Positions 17,021-26,087 are shown, counted from the stretch's first letter. The stretch: 64,000 bases of DNA from Sulfitobacter sp. DSM 110093 (GCF_022788715.1 NZ_CP085167.1:1547001-1611000), one strand, 5' to 3'. The notes: generated by a model not told the origin, from the letters alone. A program made the numbers and translations.

Positions 17021-18280
17021 ATGCACGACATCGCCATCATGTGGGATTGGATCGGTTTTGCCGTCCGTTGGGTGCATGTTATCACCGCCATGGCGTGGAT
17101 TGGCGCGTCATTCTATTTTATCGCGCTTGATCTGGGGCTGCGCAAAGTGCCGCATCTGCCCGCTGGCGCTTTTGGCGAGGAATGGCAGGTTCACGGCGGC
17201 GGGTTCTACCACATTCAGAAGTATCTGGTGGCCCCGGAGAACATGCCTGAGCATCTGATCTGGCATAAATGGCAAAGCTATTCGACGTGGCTTTCAGGGG
17301 CCGCGCTGTTGATGGTGGTCTATTGGGCCGGGGCAGAGCTTTACTTGATTGATCCCGCCAAGGCCGACCTTTCGATCTTCCAAGGCATCCTGATCTCGGC
17401 GGGCTCGCTGATGCTGGGATGGCTGATCTATGACTTCCTATGCAAATCGCAGCTTGGAAACCGGCCCACGGCGTTGATGTTGCTGTTGTTCGTACTGCTG
17501 GTGGCGATGGCTTGGGGGTATAACCAAGTGTTCACGGGCCGCGCCGCGCTGCTGCATCTGGGGGCCTTCACCGCCACGATCATGACGGCGAATGTGTTTT
17601 TCATCATCATGCCGAACCAGCGCATTGTGGTGAAAGACCTTCAAGAGGGCCGTACACCGGACGCCAAATACGGCAAGATCGCCAAACTGCGCTCAACCCA
17701 CAACAACTACCTGACGCTGCCGGTGATCTTCTTGATGCTGAGCAATCATTACCCGCTGGCGTTTGCGACCGAATACAACTGGCTGATCGCGGCGCTGGTG
17801 TTTCTGATGGGCGTGACGATCCGGCATTATTTCAACACGATGCATGCCACCGGAAAGGGGCCGCATTGGACGTGGGGCGTGACCGCGCTGCTGTTCGTGG
17901 CGATCATGTGGCTGTCGACCGCGCCGCTGATGCAGGACGATGTTGAAGCGGCCGAAGCGCGACCCCTGACCAAAACTGAACAGATGTTCGCCAACACCCA
18001 AGGGTTTGAGGATGTGGCAAATATCGTGCCGGGCCGCTGCGCCATGTGCCACGCGCGCGAACCGTTCTATGACGGTATTCACCGCGCACCCAAGGGGCTG
18101 CTGCTGGAAACACCTGCTGACATCGCGCGCGCCGCGCGGCAGATCTATTTGCAGGCGGGGGTGACCAACGCCATGCCGCCTGCAAATGTGTCCTTCATGG
18201 AAGAAGAAGAGCGCCGCAAGATCATGCGCTGGTACCGCGATGGGGTGGCCAACCAGCCCTTTAGCCTCGCCGGGAAGTAA
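17021..18280 (+). CDS. puuD: Membrane-bound urate oxidase (urate hydroxylase) with cytochrome c domain
   Basis: 419 residues. The N-terminal part has about eight membrane segments (starting at IGFAVRWVHVITAMAWIGASFYF) and matches the PuuD membrane domain. The C terminus, after about residue 330, carries a single c-type haem site CAMCH (residues 340-344) in a periplasmic cytochrome c-like domain with a distal Met candidate (AMPPANVSFM). The family oxidises urate to 5-hydroxyisourate, passing electrons to the respiratory chain rather than making hydrogen peroxide as soluble uricase does. GGAGAG precedes the ATG at 17021. It is the entry step of the pathway formed by uraH, puuE-uraD, allE and allA here. 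Confidence 0.92.
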   Translation: MHDIAIMWDWIGFAVRWVHVITAMAWIGASFYFIALDLGLRKVPHLPAGAFGEEWQVHGGGFYHIQKYLVAPENMPEHLIWHKWQSYSTWLSGAALLMVVYWAGAELYLIDPAKADLSIFQGILISAGSLMLGWLIYDFLCKSQLGNRPTALMLLLFVLLVAMAWGYNQVFTGRAALLHLGAFTATIMTANVFFIIMPNQRIVVKDLQEGRTPDAKYGKIAKLRSTHNNYLTLPVIFLMLSNHYPLAFATEYNWLIAALVFLMGVTIRHYFNTMHATGKGPHWTWGVTALLFVAIMWLSTAPLMQDDVEAAEARPLTKTEQMFANTQGFEDVANIVPGRCAMCHAREPFYDGIHRAPKGLLLETPADIARAARQIYLQAGVTNAMPPANVSFMEEEERRKIMRWYRDGVANQPFSLAGK

Positions 18281-18289
18281 CCGTTAGGC

Positions 18290-19237
18290 TTATTCGAACT
18301 CCATCTGCTCAAAGACCCGGCCTGCGTTCTTGGTGGCCAATTCCTCGAAGGTGTCCAATCCTTCGTAGGGTGTTTGATCGACGTAATAGGCCTCGGCCAG
18401 CCCACCACCTGCATCTAGATGCGCGCCAATCTGTTCGCGCAGATAAACGAGGTAGTCGTGGGTGTAGCGCCGTACCTGATCCATATTGGTCGGATGGCCA
18501 TGGCCGGGGATCACATAGGTCGCCTCCAGCGGCTCAAAGGCGGTTTCCCATGTCTCGATCCATTCAGCGGTCATCGTGTCGGGAAAGATCGGCAACATGC
18601 GTTCGTGAAAGGCCATATCGCCCGAAATGACGAGGCGCTGCTTTGGCAACCAGATCACGATATCGCCGGGGCTATGGGCCGGGCCAAGGTGGCGTGCTTC
18701 GATACGGAAATCGCCCATCTCGACGATATATTCGTCCGCAAATGTCTCTGTCGGCAGCTGAACCTTCGTGCCCTCGGCACGGTCACGGTTATAGCGCTGC
18801 ATCCCTTCCAGAATGCTGCCGCCAAAACTTGCGACTTCATGCGCCGCGTCCACATGGGCGACGATGGGCACGGCTTGCTTAGCCCAATAGCTGTTGCCCA
18901 GAACCGCATGACCCTGACCATTTTCGTTGAACACCAGCTTTACCGGTTGATCGGTCACGGCCTTGATCTCTTGGTGCAGCGCCTTTGCCAGCCCATAAGC
19001 TGCGCCGCCGTTAATGACGACGACGCCTTCGCCGGTGACGATAAAGCTCAGGTTGTTGTTATGACCTGCGTTTTCGTAAGTCGGCGGGGCTGTCGCGCCA
19101 ATTGCGGAAAAGACACCGGGGATCACCTCATAGGGTTTATCATAGAGCAGTGAGGTAGGATATTTATCGGCGATATCTTCGCTGGCTGTGGCATTGGTGG
19201 CGATCAGCAGGGCAGTGCTTAGCAAATAGCGCATCAT
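18290..19237 (-). CDS. Exported metallo-beta-lactamase-fold protein with degenerate metal site
   Basis: 315 residues with a Sec signal peptide (cleavage near NATASED). The fold is MBL-like, as in SoxH/quinoprotein-relay hydrolases. At the place of the first zinc motif (normally HxHxDH) it reads NENGQGHA (residues 104-111), so His, His, Asp and His become Asn, Gln, His and Ala. Later motifs remain: GPAHSPGD, ISGD and PGHGHP. One or both metals may be lost, or the protein may bind a ligand instead of acting as a hydrolase. It overlaps the stop of the second MBL gene (ATGATG at 19232-19237), so the pair is coupled. The start could be 19237 or 19234. Confidence 0.8.
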   Translation of the reverse strand: MMRYLLSTALLIATNATASEDIADKYPTSLLYDKPYEVIPGVFSAIGATAPPTYENAGHNNNLSFIVTGEGVVVINGGAAYGLAKALHQEIKAVTDQPVKLVFNENGQGHAVLGNSYWAKQAVPIVAHVDAAHEVASFGGSILEGMQRYNRDRAEGTKVQLPTETFADEYIVEMGDFRIEARHLGPAHSPGDIVIWLPKQRLVISGDMAFHERMLPIFPDTMTAEWIETWETAFEPLEATYVIPGHGHPTNMDQVRRYTHDYLVYLREQIGAHLDAGGGLAEAYYVDQTPYEGLDTFEELATKNAGRVFEQMEFE

Positions 19238-20151
19238 TGGTCTGCCCCCACAAAACGATACGCATCCCCATCCCGTGCGACCCGGCCCAAGCCGCCGTTC
19301 GGCAGGTGGAAACCCATCAGCAGGATCTGTTCATGGGCAAGCTTGTCGAGCAGCCGCTGACGGGTCTGTGCCCCAAGTTCCGGATCTTGATCTGATCCGC
19401 TGGCCCAACCGGGCCGGGCGAAGGCAAGGTGGTGGTTGCCGATGGCATCGCCGCCGATCATCAGCGCATCATTGTCGCCGCCCACTTCAAAAGACATATG
19501 CCCCGGCGTATGGCCAAAACTTGCGTGGGCCATAATACCGGGCAGAACTTCTGCGCCATCGACAAAATGGTTCATCCGATCTTTGATCGCGTCAAGCCGA
19601 CGTGCCGCGCCCACGGCGAAGGCGGTGCGCGCCGCGCCAATCGTGTCAACAGTCGTTGGATCGCGCCAATACTCCCATTCGACCTGTCCCATGTGATAAC
19701 GTGCCTCTTGGAATACCAGATCATCGAAGTCGTCCAGCACGCCCCAAAGGTGATCGGGGTGCGCATGGGTAAAGACGACATCCGTCACTTGATCGGGCGT
19801 AACGCCAGCAGCCTCAAGTCTGTCCAACAGCGTTCCGGCAGAGGGCATGAATGCGGGGCCCGAGCCCGCATCGAAAAGCACCACACGTTCCTTATTGCGC
19901 AGAAGGGTCAAGTTGCAGGGCGGCTCCAACTGATCATGGGGCAGGTTGAACGGCGCTAGGGCCTGCGCCAATTCTTCCTGCGGCAAGCCGTCGAAGAAAA
20001 AGCTGCGCGGCAGGACCAGATTGCCATCGCTCACGCTTAAAAACTCGTAGTCGCTGGCCTGGGCCGAGGTTGTGGCAAAGGCGCGCAGCGGACCATGGGA
20101 AAAGGCTGCACCGGCCATCCCGGCAATCACCATTCGTCTATTGAGCTTCAT
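19234..20151 (-). CDS. Exported MBL-fold metallo-hydrolase
   Basis: 305 residues. The N terminus KLNRRMVIAGMAGAAFSHG looks like a twin-arginine-type or Sec signal peptide. The zinc motif is intact (THAHPDH), followed by FGHTPGHMSFEVGG and IGGDAIG with the later His and Asp ligands. It is the upstream partner of the degenerate MBL protein. The substrate is unknown; lactonase- or sulfatase-like hydrolases share these motifs. It is divergent from metN across a 190-base gap. Confidence 0.85.
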   Translation of the reverse strand: MKLNRRMVIAGMAGAAFSHGPLRAFATTSAQASDYEFLSVSDGNLVLPRSFFFDGLPQEELAQALAPFNLPHDQLEPPCNLTLLRNKERVVLFDAGSGPAFMPSAGTLLDRLEAAGVTPDQVTDVVFTHAHPDHLWGVLDDFDDLVFQEARYHMGQVEWEYWRDPTTVDTIGAARTAFAVGAARRLDAIKDRMNHFVDGAEVLPGIMAHASFGHTPGHMSFEVGGDNDALMIGGDAIGNHHLAFARPGWASGSDQDPELGAQTRQRLLDKLAHEQILLMGFHLPNGGLGRVARDGDAYRFVGADQ

Positions 20152-20343
20152 CCTACCCCCTCCCAGTATCCATTCCGATTCGTGAATATAATCATCTTCT
20201 GACCCTCAGGGCACAAGAGGGGAATGCGCCGCCACACGTTAAGGCCGAAAAGCAAAGCAGATATGCATGATCGTGCCTTGCATCGCGGCCCGTGTTTCTG
20301 TCTACGGGGCGCTACCCGAAACCCAAGCCAATCCGGACGGACA

Positions 20344-21405
20344 ATGACTGATAACATGATCCAAGGCGCCTCGATCGCCTTTGACAAGGTCGGCAAGGCC
20401 TTTACCAAAGCGGGCGGAGCGACCGTCAATGCGCTTGAGGGGATTTCTCTTGATGTTGCGCCCGGTTCGATCACCGGGATCATCGGACGGTCGGGCGCGG
20501 GCAAGTCAACTTTGCTGCGTATGGTCAATGGGTTAGAGCGGCCCACATCGGGCAAAGTGTTGGTCGGAGGCGAGGACGTAGGCACCGCGAAAGGCGGCAA
20601 GCTTCGTGCGATCCGCCGTGACGTGGGCATGATTTTCCAGCACTTTAACCTGCTGTCTTCGCGCACTGTGGCGGGCAATATCGCGCTGCCGCTCGAAGTT
20701 GCGGGGGTCCCATCGGCACAGATCAAGCCGCGCGTGGCGGACCTGATCGAACGGGTTGGCCTAAGCGCGCAGGCGGGCCGCTATCCGGCAGAGCTTTCGG
20801 GCGGGCAAAAACAACGTATCGGCATCGCCCGCGCTTTGGCCACTGGGCCGAAAGTGCTGCTCTCGGATGAGGCGACTTCGGCGCTCGACCCTGAAACAAC
20901 ACAGACGGTTCTGTCGCTGCTGAAAGACATCAATCGCGATCTGGGGCTGACGGTTCTGCTGATCACCCATGAAATGGCCGTGGTGCGTGACATCGCCAGT
21001 CATGTGGCGGTGATTGAGGCTGGCCGCATCGTTGAACACGGGGCGACCTACGATATTTTCACCGCACCGCAACATGAGACGACGCGGTCGTTCCTGTCGG
21101 GGGTGACCGGGGTCACGCTGCCCGCCTTTGTCAGAGACCGCTTGACGCAAACCGCGCCCGTCTCAGGCGGCGAAGAGGTAATCCGCGTTACCTTTGCAGG
21201 TGCGCATGCGACGGATCCGATGCTGGCGCGATTGACCAAGGAAATGGGCATACCCGTCAATATCTTGGCTGGCGCTGTTGAAGAAATCGGCACACGCCCC
21301 TTCGGCAACCTTTTGGTGTCGATGCCAATGCCGCAGGCCGCCCAAGCGCGCGTATTTTTGGAACAACACGGGCTTCTGACGGAGGTGCTGGGCTATGTCG
21401 GCTAA
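20344..21405 (+). CDS. metN: Methionine ABC transporter, ATP-binding protein
   Basis: 353 residues. The ABC ATPase domain has Walker A GRSGAGKS (48-55), the Q-loop IFQHFNLL, signature LSGGQKQR and Walker B VLLSDEATSALD. It is followed by a C-terminal NIL/ACT-type regulatory domain (about 270-350) that in MetN binds methionine and inhibits transport. The ATG at 20344 was preferred over an in-frame extension to 20224, which has no family character. It heads metN-metI-metQ and overlaps metI by 11 bases. I looked for SAM-II, SAM/SAH and similar riboswitches in the 190-base leader and recognised none. Confidence 0.93.
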   Translation: MTDNMIQGASIAFDKVGKAFTKAGGATVNALEGISLDVAPGSITGIIGRSGAGKSTLLRMVNGLERPTSGKVLVGGEDVGTAKGGKLRAIRRDVGMIFQHFNLLSSRTVAGNIALPLEVAGVPSAQIKPRVADLIERVGLSAQAGRYPAELSGGQKQRIGIARALATGPKVLLSDEATSALDPETTQTVLSLLKDINRDLGLTVLLITHEMAVVRDIASHVAVIEAGRIVEHGATYDIFTAPQHETTRSFLSGVTGVTLPAFVRDRLTQTAPVSGGEEVIRVTFAGAHATDPMLARLTKEMGIPVNILAGAVEEIGTRPFGNLLVSMPMPQAAQARVFLEQHGLLTEVLGYVG

Positions 21406-22069
21406 TCTTATTAACCTGTTGATCGAAGCGACCGGGCAGACGCTCTATATGGTTGCCATCTCTGCGATCCTTGGCACGGTGTTCGGCCTGCCGCTGGGGT
21501 TGTTTCTGGCGACGTCGCAGCGCGGTGAACTGCTGTCGGCACCTTGGGTGAACAAAATCCTCGGGCTGGTGGTGAACGCCACGCGTTCGGTGCCGTTTAT
21601 TATCCTTGTCGTGGCGATCATCCCTTTCACTCGCATGGTCGCGGGCACCTCGATCGGGACCACTGCCGCCATCGTCCCCTTGACCATCGCAACGGTGCCC
21701 TTCATCGCGCGGCTGGTTGAAAACGCCATTCGCGAAATCGATTCTGGCCTGATCGAAGCCGCCCGCGCGATGGGCGCGACACCGGTGCAGATTATCCGCA
21801 AAGTGCTGCTCCCCGAGGCATTGCCCGGCATCACACTGGGCCTGACGCTCGCCATCGTCAGCTTGATCGGATATTCCGCGATGGTCGGTGCTGTTGGCGG
21901 TGAAGGCCTTGGTGATTTGGGTATTCGCTATGGTTATCAGCGGTTTATGCCCGACGTCATGGCCATCGTTGTAATCATTCTCATCGTCTTGGTGCAGCTT
22001 GTGCAGTCCATCGGCGAGCGTATCGCGACCGCCGTGGATAAGCGCGCCACTAAAAGCGGTGGGCAATAA
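21395..22069 (+). CDS. metI: Methionine ABC transporter, permease
   Basis: 224 residues, five to six membrane segments, with the permease coupling loop EAARAMGATPVQIIRKVLLPEALPG contacting MetN (partial motif EAARAMGATP visible around residue 123). This is the usual MetI length and composition. Its start overlaps metN and it is followed by metQ 43 bases downstream, so the three form one importer operon. Confidence 0.94.
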   Translation: MSANLINLLIEATGQTLYMVAISAILGTVFGLPLGLFLATSQRGELLSAPWVNKILGLVVNATRSVPFIILVVAIIPFTRMVAGTSIGTTAAIVPLTIATVPFIARLVENAIREIDSGLIEAARAMGATPVQIIRKVLLPEALPGITLGLTLAIVSLIGYSAMVGAVGGEGLGDLGIRYGYQRFMPDVMAIVVIILIVLVQLVQSIGERIATAVDKRATKSGGQ

Positions 22070-22112
22070 TCCTTACCTTAAACATCCGATCTCTCAATCT
22101 AAGGAGACTACT

Positions 22113-22889
22113 ATGCTTCGTCTTACCACGCTTACTTCCGTTCTGGCGCTCATGGCCACGGGCCTTGCTGCCGAAGAAATTAAGGTCGGTGTATCCCCCG
22201 GTGAACACGCCGAGATCATGGAAGAGGTCGCCCGTATCGCTGAGCCGATGGGGCTGGACATCGACGTGATCGAATTCTCTGACTACGTCGTGCCGAACCA
22301 AGCGCTCGCCGATGGCGACATTCAGGCCAACTCCTTCCAGCACGTGCCTTACCTTGAGGCGCAGATGAAAGACCGCGGGTTTGAGCTTAGCGTTGTGGGC
22401 AATACCATCACCACCCCGATGGGTGTCTATTCCGACAAGATCACCGATATCGTCGATCTGGAAGAGGGGGCCACATTCGGCATCCCAAATGACCCAACGA
22501 ACGGCGGCCGCGCACTCTTGGTGCTGCAAGAACTGGGCATGATCAAAGTTGATGAGGCCGCTGGTCTGGTGCCAACTGTGCTCGACATCACCGAGAACCC
22601 GAAAGGCCTGTCTTTCAAAGAACTTGACGCCGCCCAACTGCCGCGTTCGTTGGCCGATCTGTCGGCTGCTTTGATCAACACCAACTATGCGATTGCCTCT
22701 GGTCTGAACCCGAAGGAAGATTCCATCGCAATGGAAAGCGCCGAGAACCCTTATGTAAACGTCATCGCCGTGCGTAAAGGCGACGAGGAAGCCGCATGGG
22801 TTGAGACGCTGCTCAAGGCCTACCATTCCGACGAAATCAAAACTTTCATCGATGAGAGCTATCAGGGCACTGTTATTACTTCTTGGTAA
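22113..22889 (+). CDS. metQ: Methionine ABC transporter, periplasmic substrate-binding protein (NlpA family)
   Basis: 258 residues with a short Sec signal peptide (MLRLTTLTSVLALMATGLAA). No lipobox cysteine is present, unlike E. coli MetQ, so the protein is probably soluble in the periplasm. The mature part has NlpA/MetQ features: KVGVSPGEHAEIME, VPNQALADGDIQANSFQH, and GIPNDPTNGGRALLVLQ. AAGGAG at 22101-22106 fixes the ATG at 22113. It captures methionine, possibly D- or L-, for MetNI. Confidence 0.93.
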   Translation: MLRLTTLTSVLALMATGLAAEEIKVGVSPGEHAEIMEEVARIAEPMGLDIDVIEFSDYVVPNQALADGDIQANSFQHVPYLEAQMKDRGFELSVVGNTITTPMGVYSDKITDIVDLEEGATFGIPNDPTNGGRALLVLQELGMIKVDEAAGLVPTVLDITENPKGLSFKELDAAQLPRSLADLSAALINTNYAIASGLNPKEDSIAMESAENPYVNVIAVRKGDEEAAWVETLLKAYHSDEIKTFIDESYQGTVITSW

Positions 22890-22920
22890 GGGCTCGCGTA
22901 GCGCGCTCATTAGAGAAAGA

Positions 22921-22945
22921 CTTGACCCGCTGCGCGTGGGTCAAG
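22921..22945. terminator. Hairpin after metQ, probable terminator
   Basis: CTTGACCC (22921-22928) and GGGTCAAG (22938-22945) make a perfect 8-bp stem with a nine-base loop, 31 bases after the metQ stop. The following TTCTCC is a poor U-tract; on the opposite strand TCTTTCTCT follows. It may end the metNIQ transcript. Confidence 0.55.
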
Positions 22946-23451
22946 TTCTCCAAGGAACCATCGCGATCATGCTTTTGCCCAGCGGGCGCGACCAAAGCCG
23001 CCATTTTGTCGAGCGGGTGGTAGTTCGAGGCCATTTCACCCCCTGCCTTGGCCAATTCGACATCCCCCGGCGCGAAACAGGGCATGGCGGGCAGCTTGCC
23101 GACCCGCATGGCGTAATAGGCTGTCAGGGGTGGTAGAACGTCCTTGTGATCAAAGCATTTCAGGCAGCTTACGGCTACGGGGTGGGTGGAGTGCAGATGA
23201 CGATGGCCGACGCGCCGGACCGTTTGGCAAACATCGCTATGTCCAAAAAAACCTTCTTTAGCGGGGGCATCGCCTGAGATGTGGCGGCCTTTGGGGTCAA
23301 GCAGAGACAGGCGCGCCGGGACGAGGTCTCCCATAGAAAAACGGGTTGGGATCATCAACCAGCCGTGGTCGACGCGCAGGCTGAGATTACCAGATGAGCC
23401 GAAGCTCAGCCCCCGGAAATAAAGCGCCGCGGCGCAGGATGTCTTTACGGA
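22946..23451 (-). pseudogene. Decayed class II aldolase/adducin-family gene (OtnC-like)
   Basis: Reading leftward, the remnant starts after an in-frame TAA (23452-23454) with ALYFRGLSFGSSGNLSLR, lacking the true N terminus. It continues through IPTRFSMGDL, LLDPKGRHISGD, LHSTHPVAVSCL and AYYAMRVGKLPAMPCF, a recognisable ladder of 3-oxo-tetronate-4-phosphate decarboxylase/fuculose-aldolase proteins. Around 23245-23251 a run of seven A on the plus strand marks an extra base: the other frame there gives LDIAMFAKRSGASAIV, which fits the family better. A second lesion near 23198 restores the first frame. The C-terminal third (expected NHGPVVAG region) is scrambled and ends near the metQ hairpin. 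No otnK/otnI partners are nearby. Confidence 0.75.
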
Positions 23452-23571
23452 TTATGTTGTGAATGAAGGACCTGTGGGGGGCAGGTCGTTAACTTTCGCA
23501 GACGAGCCGATGATCCGTTAACCAAAATTAAACCAGATTCTCCCTATCAAGAGTGGGAAAGGGAGAATTTG

Positions 23572-23910
23572 ATGAAACGTCTTGCTATAATAGGATTTCT
23601 CGCCAGTTCGTTGGCGGCTTGTGTGGAGCCTCCGGCCTCGCCTATGGAGGCGGCGGCGCGCAGGGCGGCGGCGGCAGAGTTGACCGCCAAGCAATGTGCC
23701 GGATTTGCGGGCGGCTATGAAAGTGTGCAGAAGCTGCGCCATGATGCGAACCAGAATATCGCTACGGCACGTCGGCTGGGCGCGACCGATACGACAATTG
23801 CCAAGGCGCGCGCAGATGTGCGCATGGCCTTTGATATGCAGGTTGCCTTTTCCACGCCTCAGCAGGCTTGCAACATGATGGTGGGCGAACTTGCGTGGGC
23901 CACCGGCTAG
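23572..23910 (+). CDS. Small predicted lipoprotein, unknown function
   Basis: 112 residues. A lipoprotein signal with lipobox LAAC places the acylated Cys at residue 17, so the mature protein is membrane-anchored in the periplasm. The mature part is alanine-rich with two further cysteines (QCAGF and QQACNMM) that could form a disulfide, and it is largely helical. GGGAGA lies before the ATG at 23572. It stands alone between the aldolase remnant and the convergent EEP gene; I do not recognise a named family. Confidence 0.75.
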   Translation: MKRLAIIGFLASSLAACVEPPASPMEAAARRAAAAELTAKQCAGFAGGYESVQKLRHDANQNIATARRLGATDTTIAKARADVRMAFDMQVAFSTPQQACNMMVGELAWATG

Positions 23911-23928
23911 GTAGAGAAGTCGCTGCGT

Positions 23929-24639
23929 TCAGCGATGTGCCACGTCAAGCCAGATGGGCAAATGGTCTGATGCACGGCGGGTCTGCGGCGTCTCGATCAC
24001 GCCACCTTGCATCACGGTGAGATGCTGATCTAAGGCGATACGGTCCAAAAAGGCCACTGGCATCCGGGCGTGAAAACTCTTGCCCGGTGCATGGATGGTA
24101 AAGCGTTTCGCCAGCCGCCCCAGACCAACCTTTTGCGACCATTCATTAAGGTCACCGGCAATCAGGGTCGGGCAGGCGGTGCAGGCATCGAGATGGGCGA
24201 TCATGGCGCTTAACTGCTCTTTGCGCGAGGGGCGCAGAAGGCCGAGATGCGAGGCGATGACCCGCAGTTGACGCGCGCCTATGTTTAGGTCCGCGACCAT
24301 TGCCCCGCGCGGCTCTACTCCTGGCAGTGTCAGGTGCGCCACGTGGTCGATTTTTGCTGAGGGGCGGACGAGCACCGCGTTGCCATGCCAGCCGATACTC
24401 ACGTCACTGGGGGTCGGCACGGGGCGCATTCCGGTGGCCTTTTCAACGCTGTCCAGCGGCAGGGCAGAAGGGCGCGGGGCACGGCGACGGTCTGCTTCTT
24501 GCAAGACCACCACATCGGCATGCAAGCTGCGGATGATACGCATGATCCGCTCAGGATCACGGCAGCGATCTGTGCCCATGGCTTTGCGGATGTTATAGCT
24601 AACGATGCGCAGCGATTGCGGGGCTACGGGGGGGATCAT
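23929..24639 (-). CDS. Endonuclease/exonuclease/phosphatase (EEP) family protein
   Basis: 236 residues. The EEP fold is shown by LRIVSYNIRKAMG at the N terminus, VVLQEAD with the metal-binding Glu, ASHLGLL, LIAGDLNEW with Asp/Asn, and the terminal RASDHLPIW with the catalytic Asp-His. It may be a phosphodiesterase acting on DNA, phospholipid headgroups or other phosphoesters. Its ATG overlaps the stop of the phospholipase D-like gene (ATGA 24636-24639). The coupling suggests work on lipids or membranes with that neighbour, as in many proteobacteria where these two families pair. Confidence 0.85.
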   Translation of the reverse strand: MIPPVAPQSLRIVSYNIRKAMGTDRCRDPERIMRIIRSLHADVVVLQEADRRRAPRPSALPLDSVEKATGMRPVPTPSDVSIGWHGNAVLVRPSAKIDHVAHLTLPGVEPRGAMVADLNIGARQLRVIASHLGLLRPSRKEQLSAMIAHLDACTACPTLIAGDLNEWSQKVGLGRLAKRFTIHAPGKSFHARMPVAFLDRIALDQHLTVMQGGVIETPQTRRASDHLPIWLDVAHR

Positions 24640-26006
24640 AGGATTGGCGCTCCGAGGCGAAAAACCCCTTCGGCGACCTTTCGGATCATCCCAGTGGGCG
24701 GCTTTTCCATGGCGCAATGCTCTGACAGATGCGCAAACCAATCGTGCAACTTTGCGACCGTGGCCGCGTCATAGACGAAAAGCGTCACTTCGAAATTCAG
24801 CAACATGCTGCGAACATCAAAATTCGCGGTGCCGACCAGCCCCATATCGTCGATGACCCCCGCTTTGGCATGGATCATCCCCGGTTGATAATAAAGCACA
24901 TGGCCTCCAGCCTCATGCAGATCGCGCAGATAGGCACCGCGGGCAAAATCCGCGAGCCGCTGATTGGAGCGTTCGGGCACCAGTACGCGCACATCCACCC
25001 CGCGTCGCGCCGCCGTGGTGAGCGCTGCACCAAGTGCCTCGGTCGGGACGAAATAGGGGGTGACCAACAAGATGCGTGCCTCTGCCAAATGCAGCGCGCG
25101 GATCAGACCGTCATGCAGCGGATCTTCGGTAATGTCAGGGCCAGACGGGACCAATTGCACGGTTGCCCCGCCGCCCGTGTCAGCAGCGACCGATGGCGCG
25201 GGCTCCAGCGTTTCGCCGCTGGCCACTTCCCAATCGGACCGAAAGACATCCCCAAAGCTTTGCACCGCACGCCCTTCAAGCAAATAGGCCAAATCGGTCC
25301 AACCATCCGCGCGCGCAGTGGGGCCGAGGTAATGCGCGCCAATGTTCATGCCCCCTGAAAAAACGCGAGCATCGTCGGCGATGATCATCTTACGGTGATT
25401 GCGCAGGTTAAGGTGCCCTGAACCGGGGAATTGTAGCAATGGGGAGTAAAACCGCACATCGCCCCCCGCCGCACGTAGGCGACGCAAGGCAGCAGCGGGG
25501 CCGCGCAGGGTGCCCAAGCGGTCCATCAGCAGACGCACCTTCACACCGGCTTTGGCCCGTTCGGTCAGCGCATCCACAAAAATTCGCCCCGTCTCGTCAT
25601 TGGCGACGATATAAAACAGCACATCAAGGTGTTTCTCGGCCCCTTGTATCAACGCCATCACCGCCTCATGCGCCGCGGTCGGATCGCCCAACAGCCGCAG
25701 GTCTTGCCCATGCGCGGCAGCAGGCAGGCCAAAATACTGCATTGTGGCATCAAGCGTATGCACCGGGCGCGGCGGTGGGCCGCCGGTGTCACCTTTAAGA
25801 AAATGCACCGGGGAATAGCGTGAGGATTGTTTGCGAAAGCCAAGGCCCAGAAACAGCGGCACCGCAACCCACGGCAGGGCGATGATAAACAACAGCCATG
25901 CCGCGGTCGATTGCGGCGTGCGCCGCTGCTGCAAAATCACGATGGCCGCCAGCAGCGTCAGGACCACGATGATGACAATTTCTAAGTGTGTGGTGATCCA
26001 AGACAT
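24636..26006 (-). CDS. Phospholipase D/cardiolipin synthase family protein
   Basis: 456 residues with two N-terminal membrane segments (residues about 5-27 and 35-55) and two HKD motifs: NHRKMIIADD in the first half and IHAKAGVIDD in the second. GSGHLNLR and GTANFDVRS are also typical of bacterial cardiolipin synthases of the ClsA type. It would condense phosphatidylglycerol to cardiolipin at the inner membrane. I prefer the ATG at 26006 to a TTG at 26036. It is coupled to the EEP-family gene that follows. Confidence 0.88.
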   Translation of the reverse strand: MSWITTHLEIVIIVVLTLLAAIVILQQRRTPQSTAAWLLFIIALPWVAVPLFLGLGFRKQSSRYSPVHFLKGDTGGPPPRPVHTLDATMQYFGLPAAAHGQDLRLLGDPTAAHEAVMALIQGAEKHLDVLFYIVANDETGRIFVDALTERAKAGVKVRLLMDRLGTLRGPAAALRRLRAAGGDVRFYSPLLQFPGSGHLNLRNHRKMIIADDARVFSGGMNIGAHYLGPTARADGWTDLAYLLEGRAVQSFGDVFRSDWEVASGETLEPAPSVAADTGGGATVQLVPSGPDITEDPLHDGLIRALHLAEARILLVTPYFVPTEALGAALTTAARRGVDVRVLVPERSNQRLADFARGAYLRDLHEAGGHVLYYQPGMIHAKAGVIDDMGLVGTANFDVRSMLLNFEVTLFVYDAATVAKLHDWFAHLSEHCAMEKPPTGMIRKVAEGVFRLGAPIL

Positions 26007-26087
26007 CGGGTGCGGCTTGCTCCATTTTGCTAACAAGACAAGCAGATAACCCTTTCGATCTTAACAGCAAGCTTTGCCGTAATGGCG

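Noticed and set aside
20152..20343. SAM-type riboswitch before metN
   Set aside because: The leader has a small CCCGT/ACGGG hairpin, but no match to SAM-II, SAM/SAH or other classes I know.
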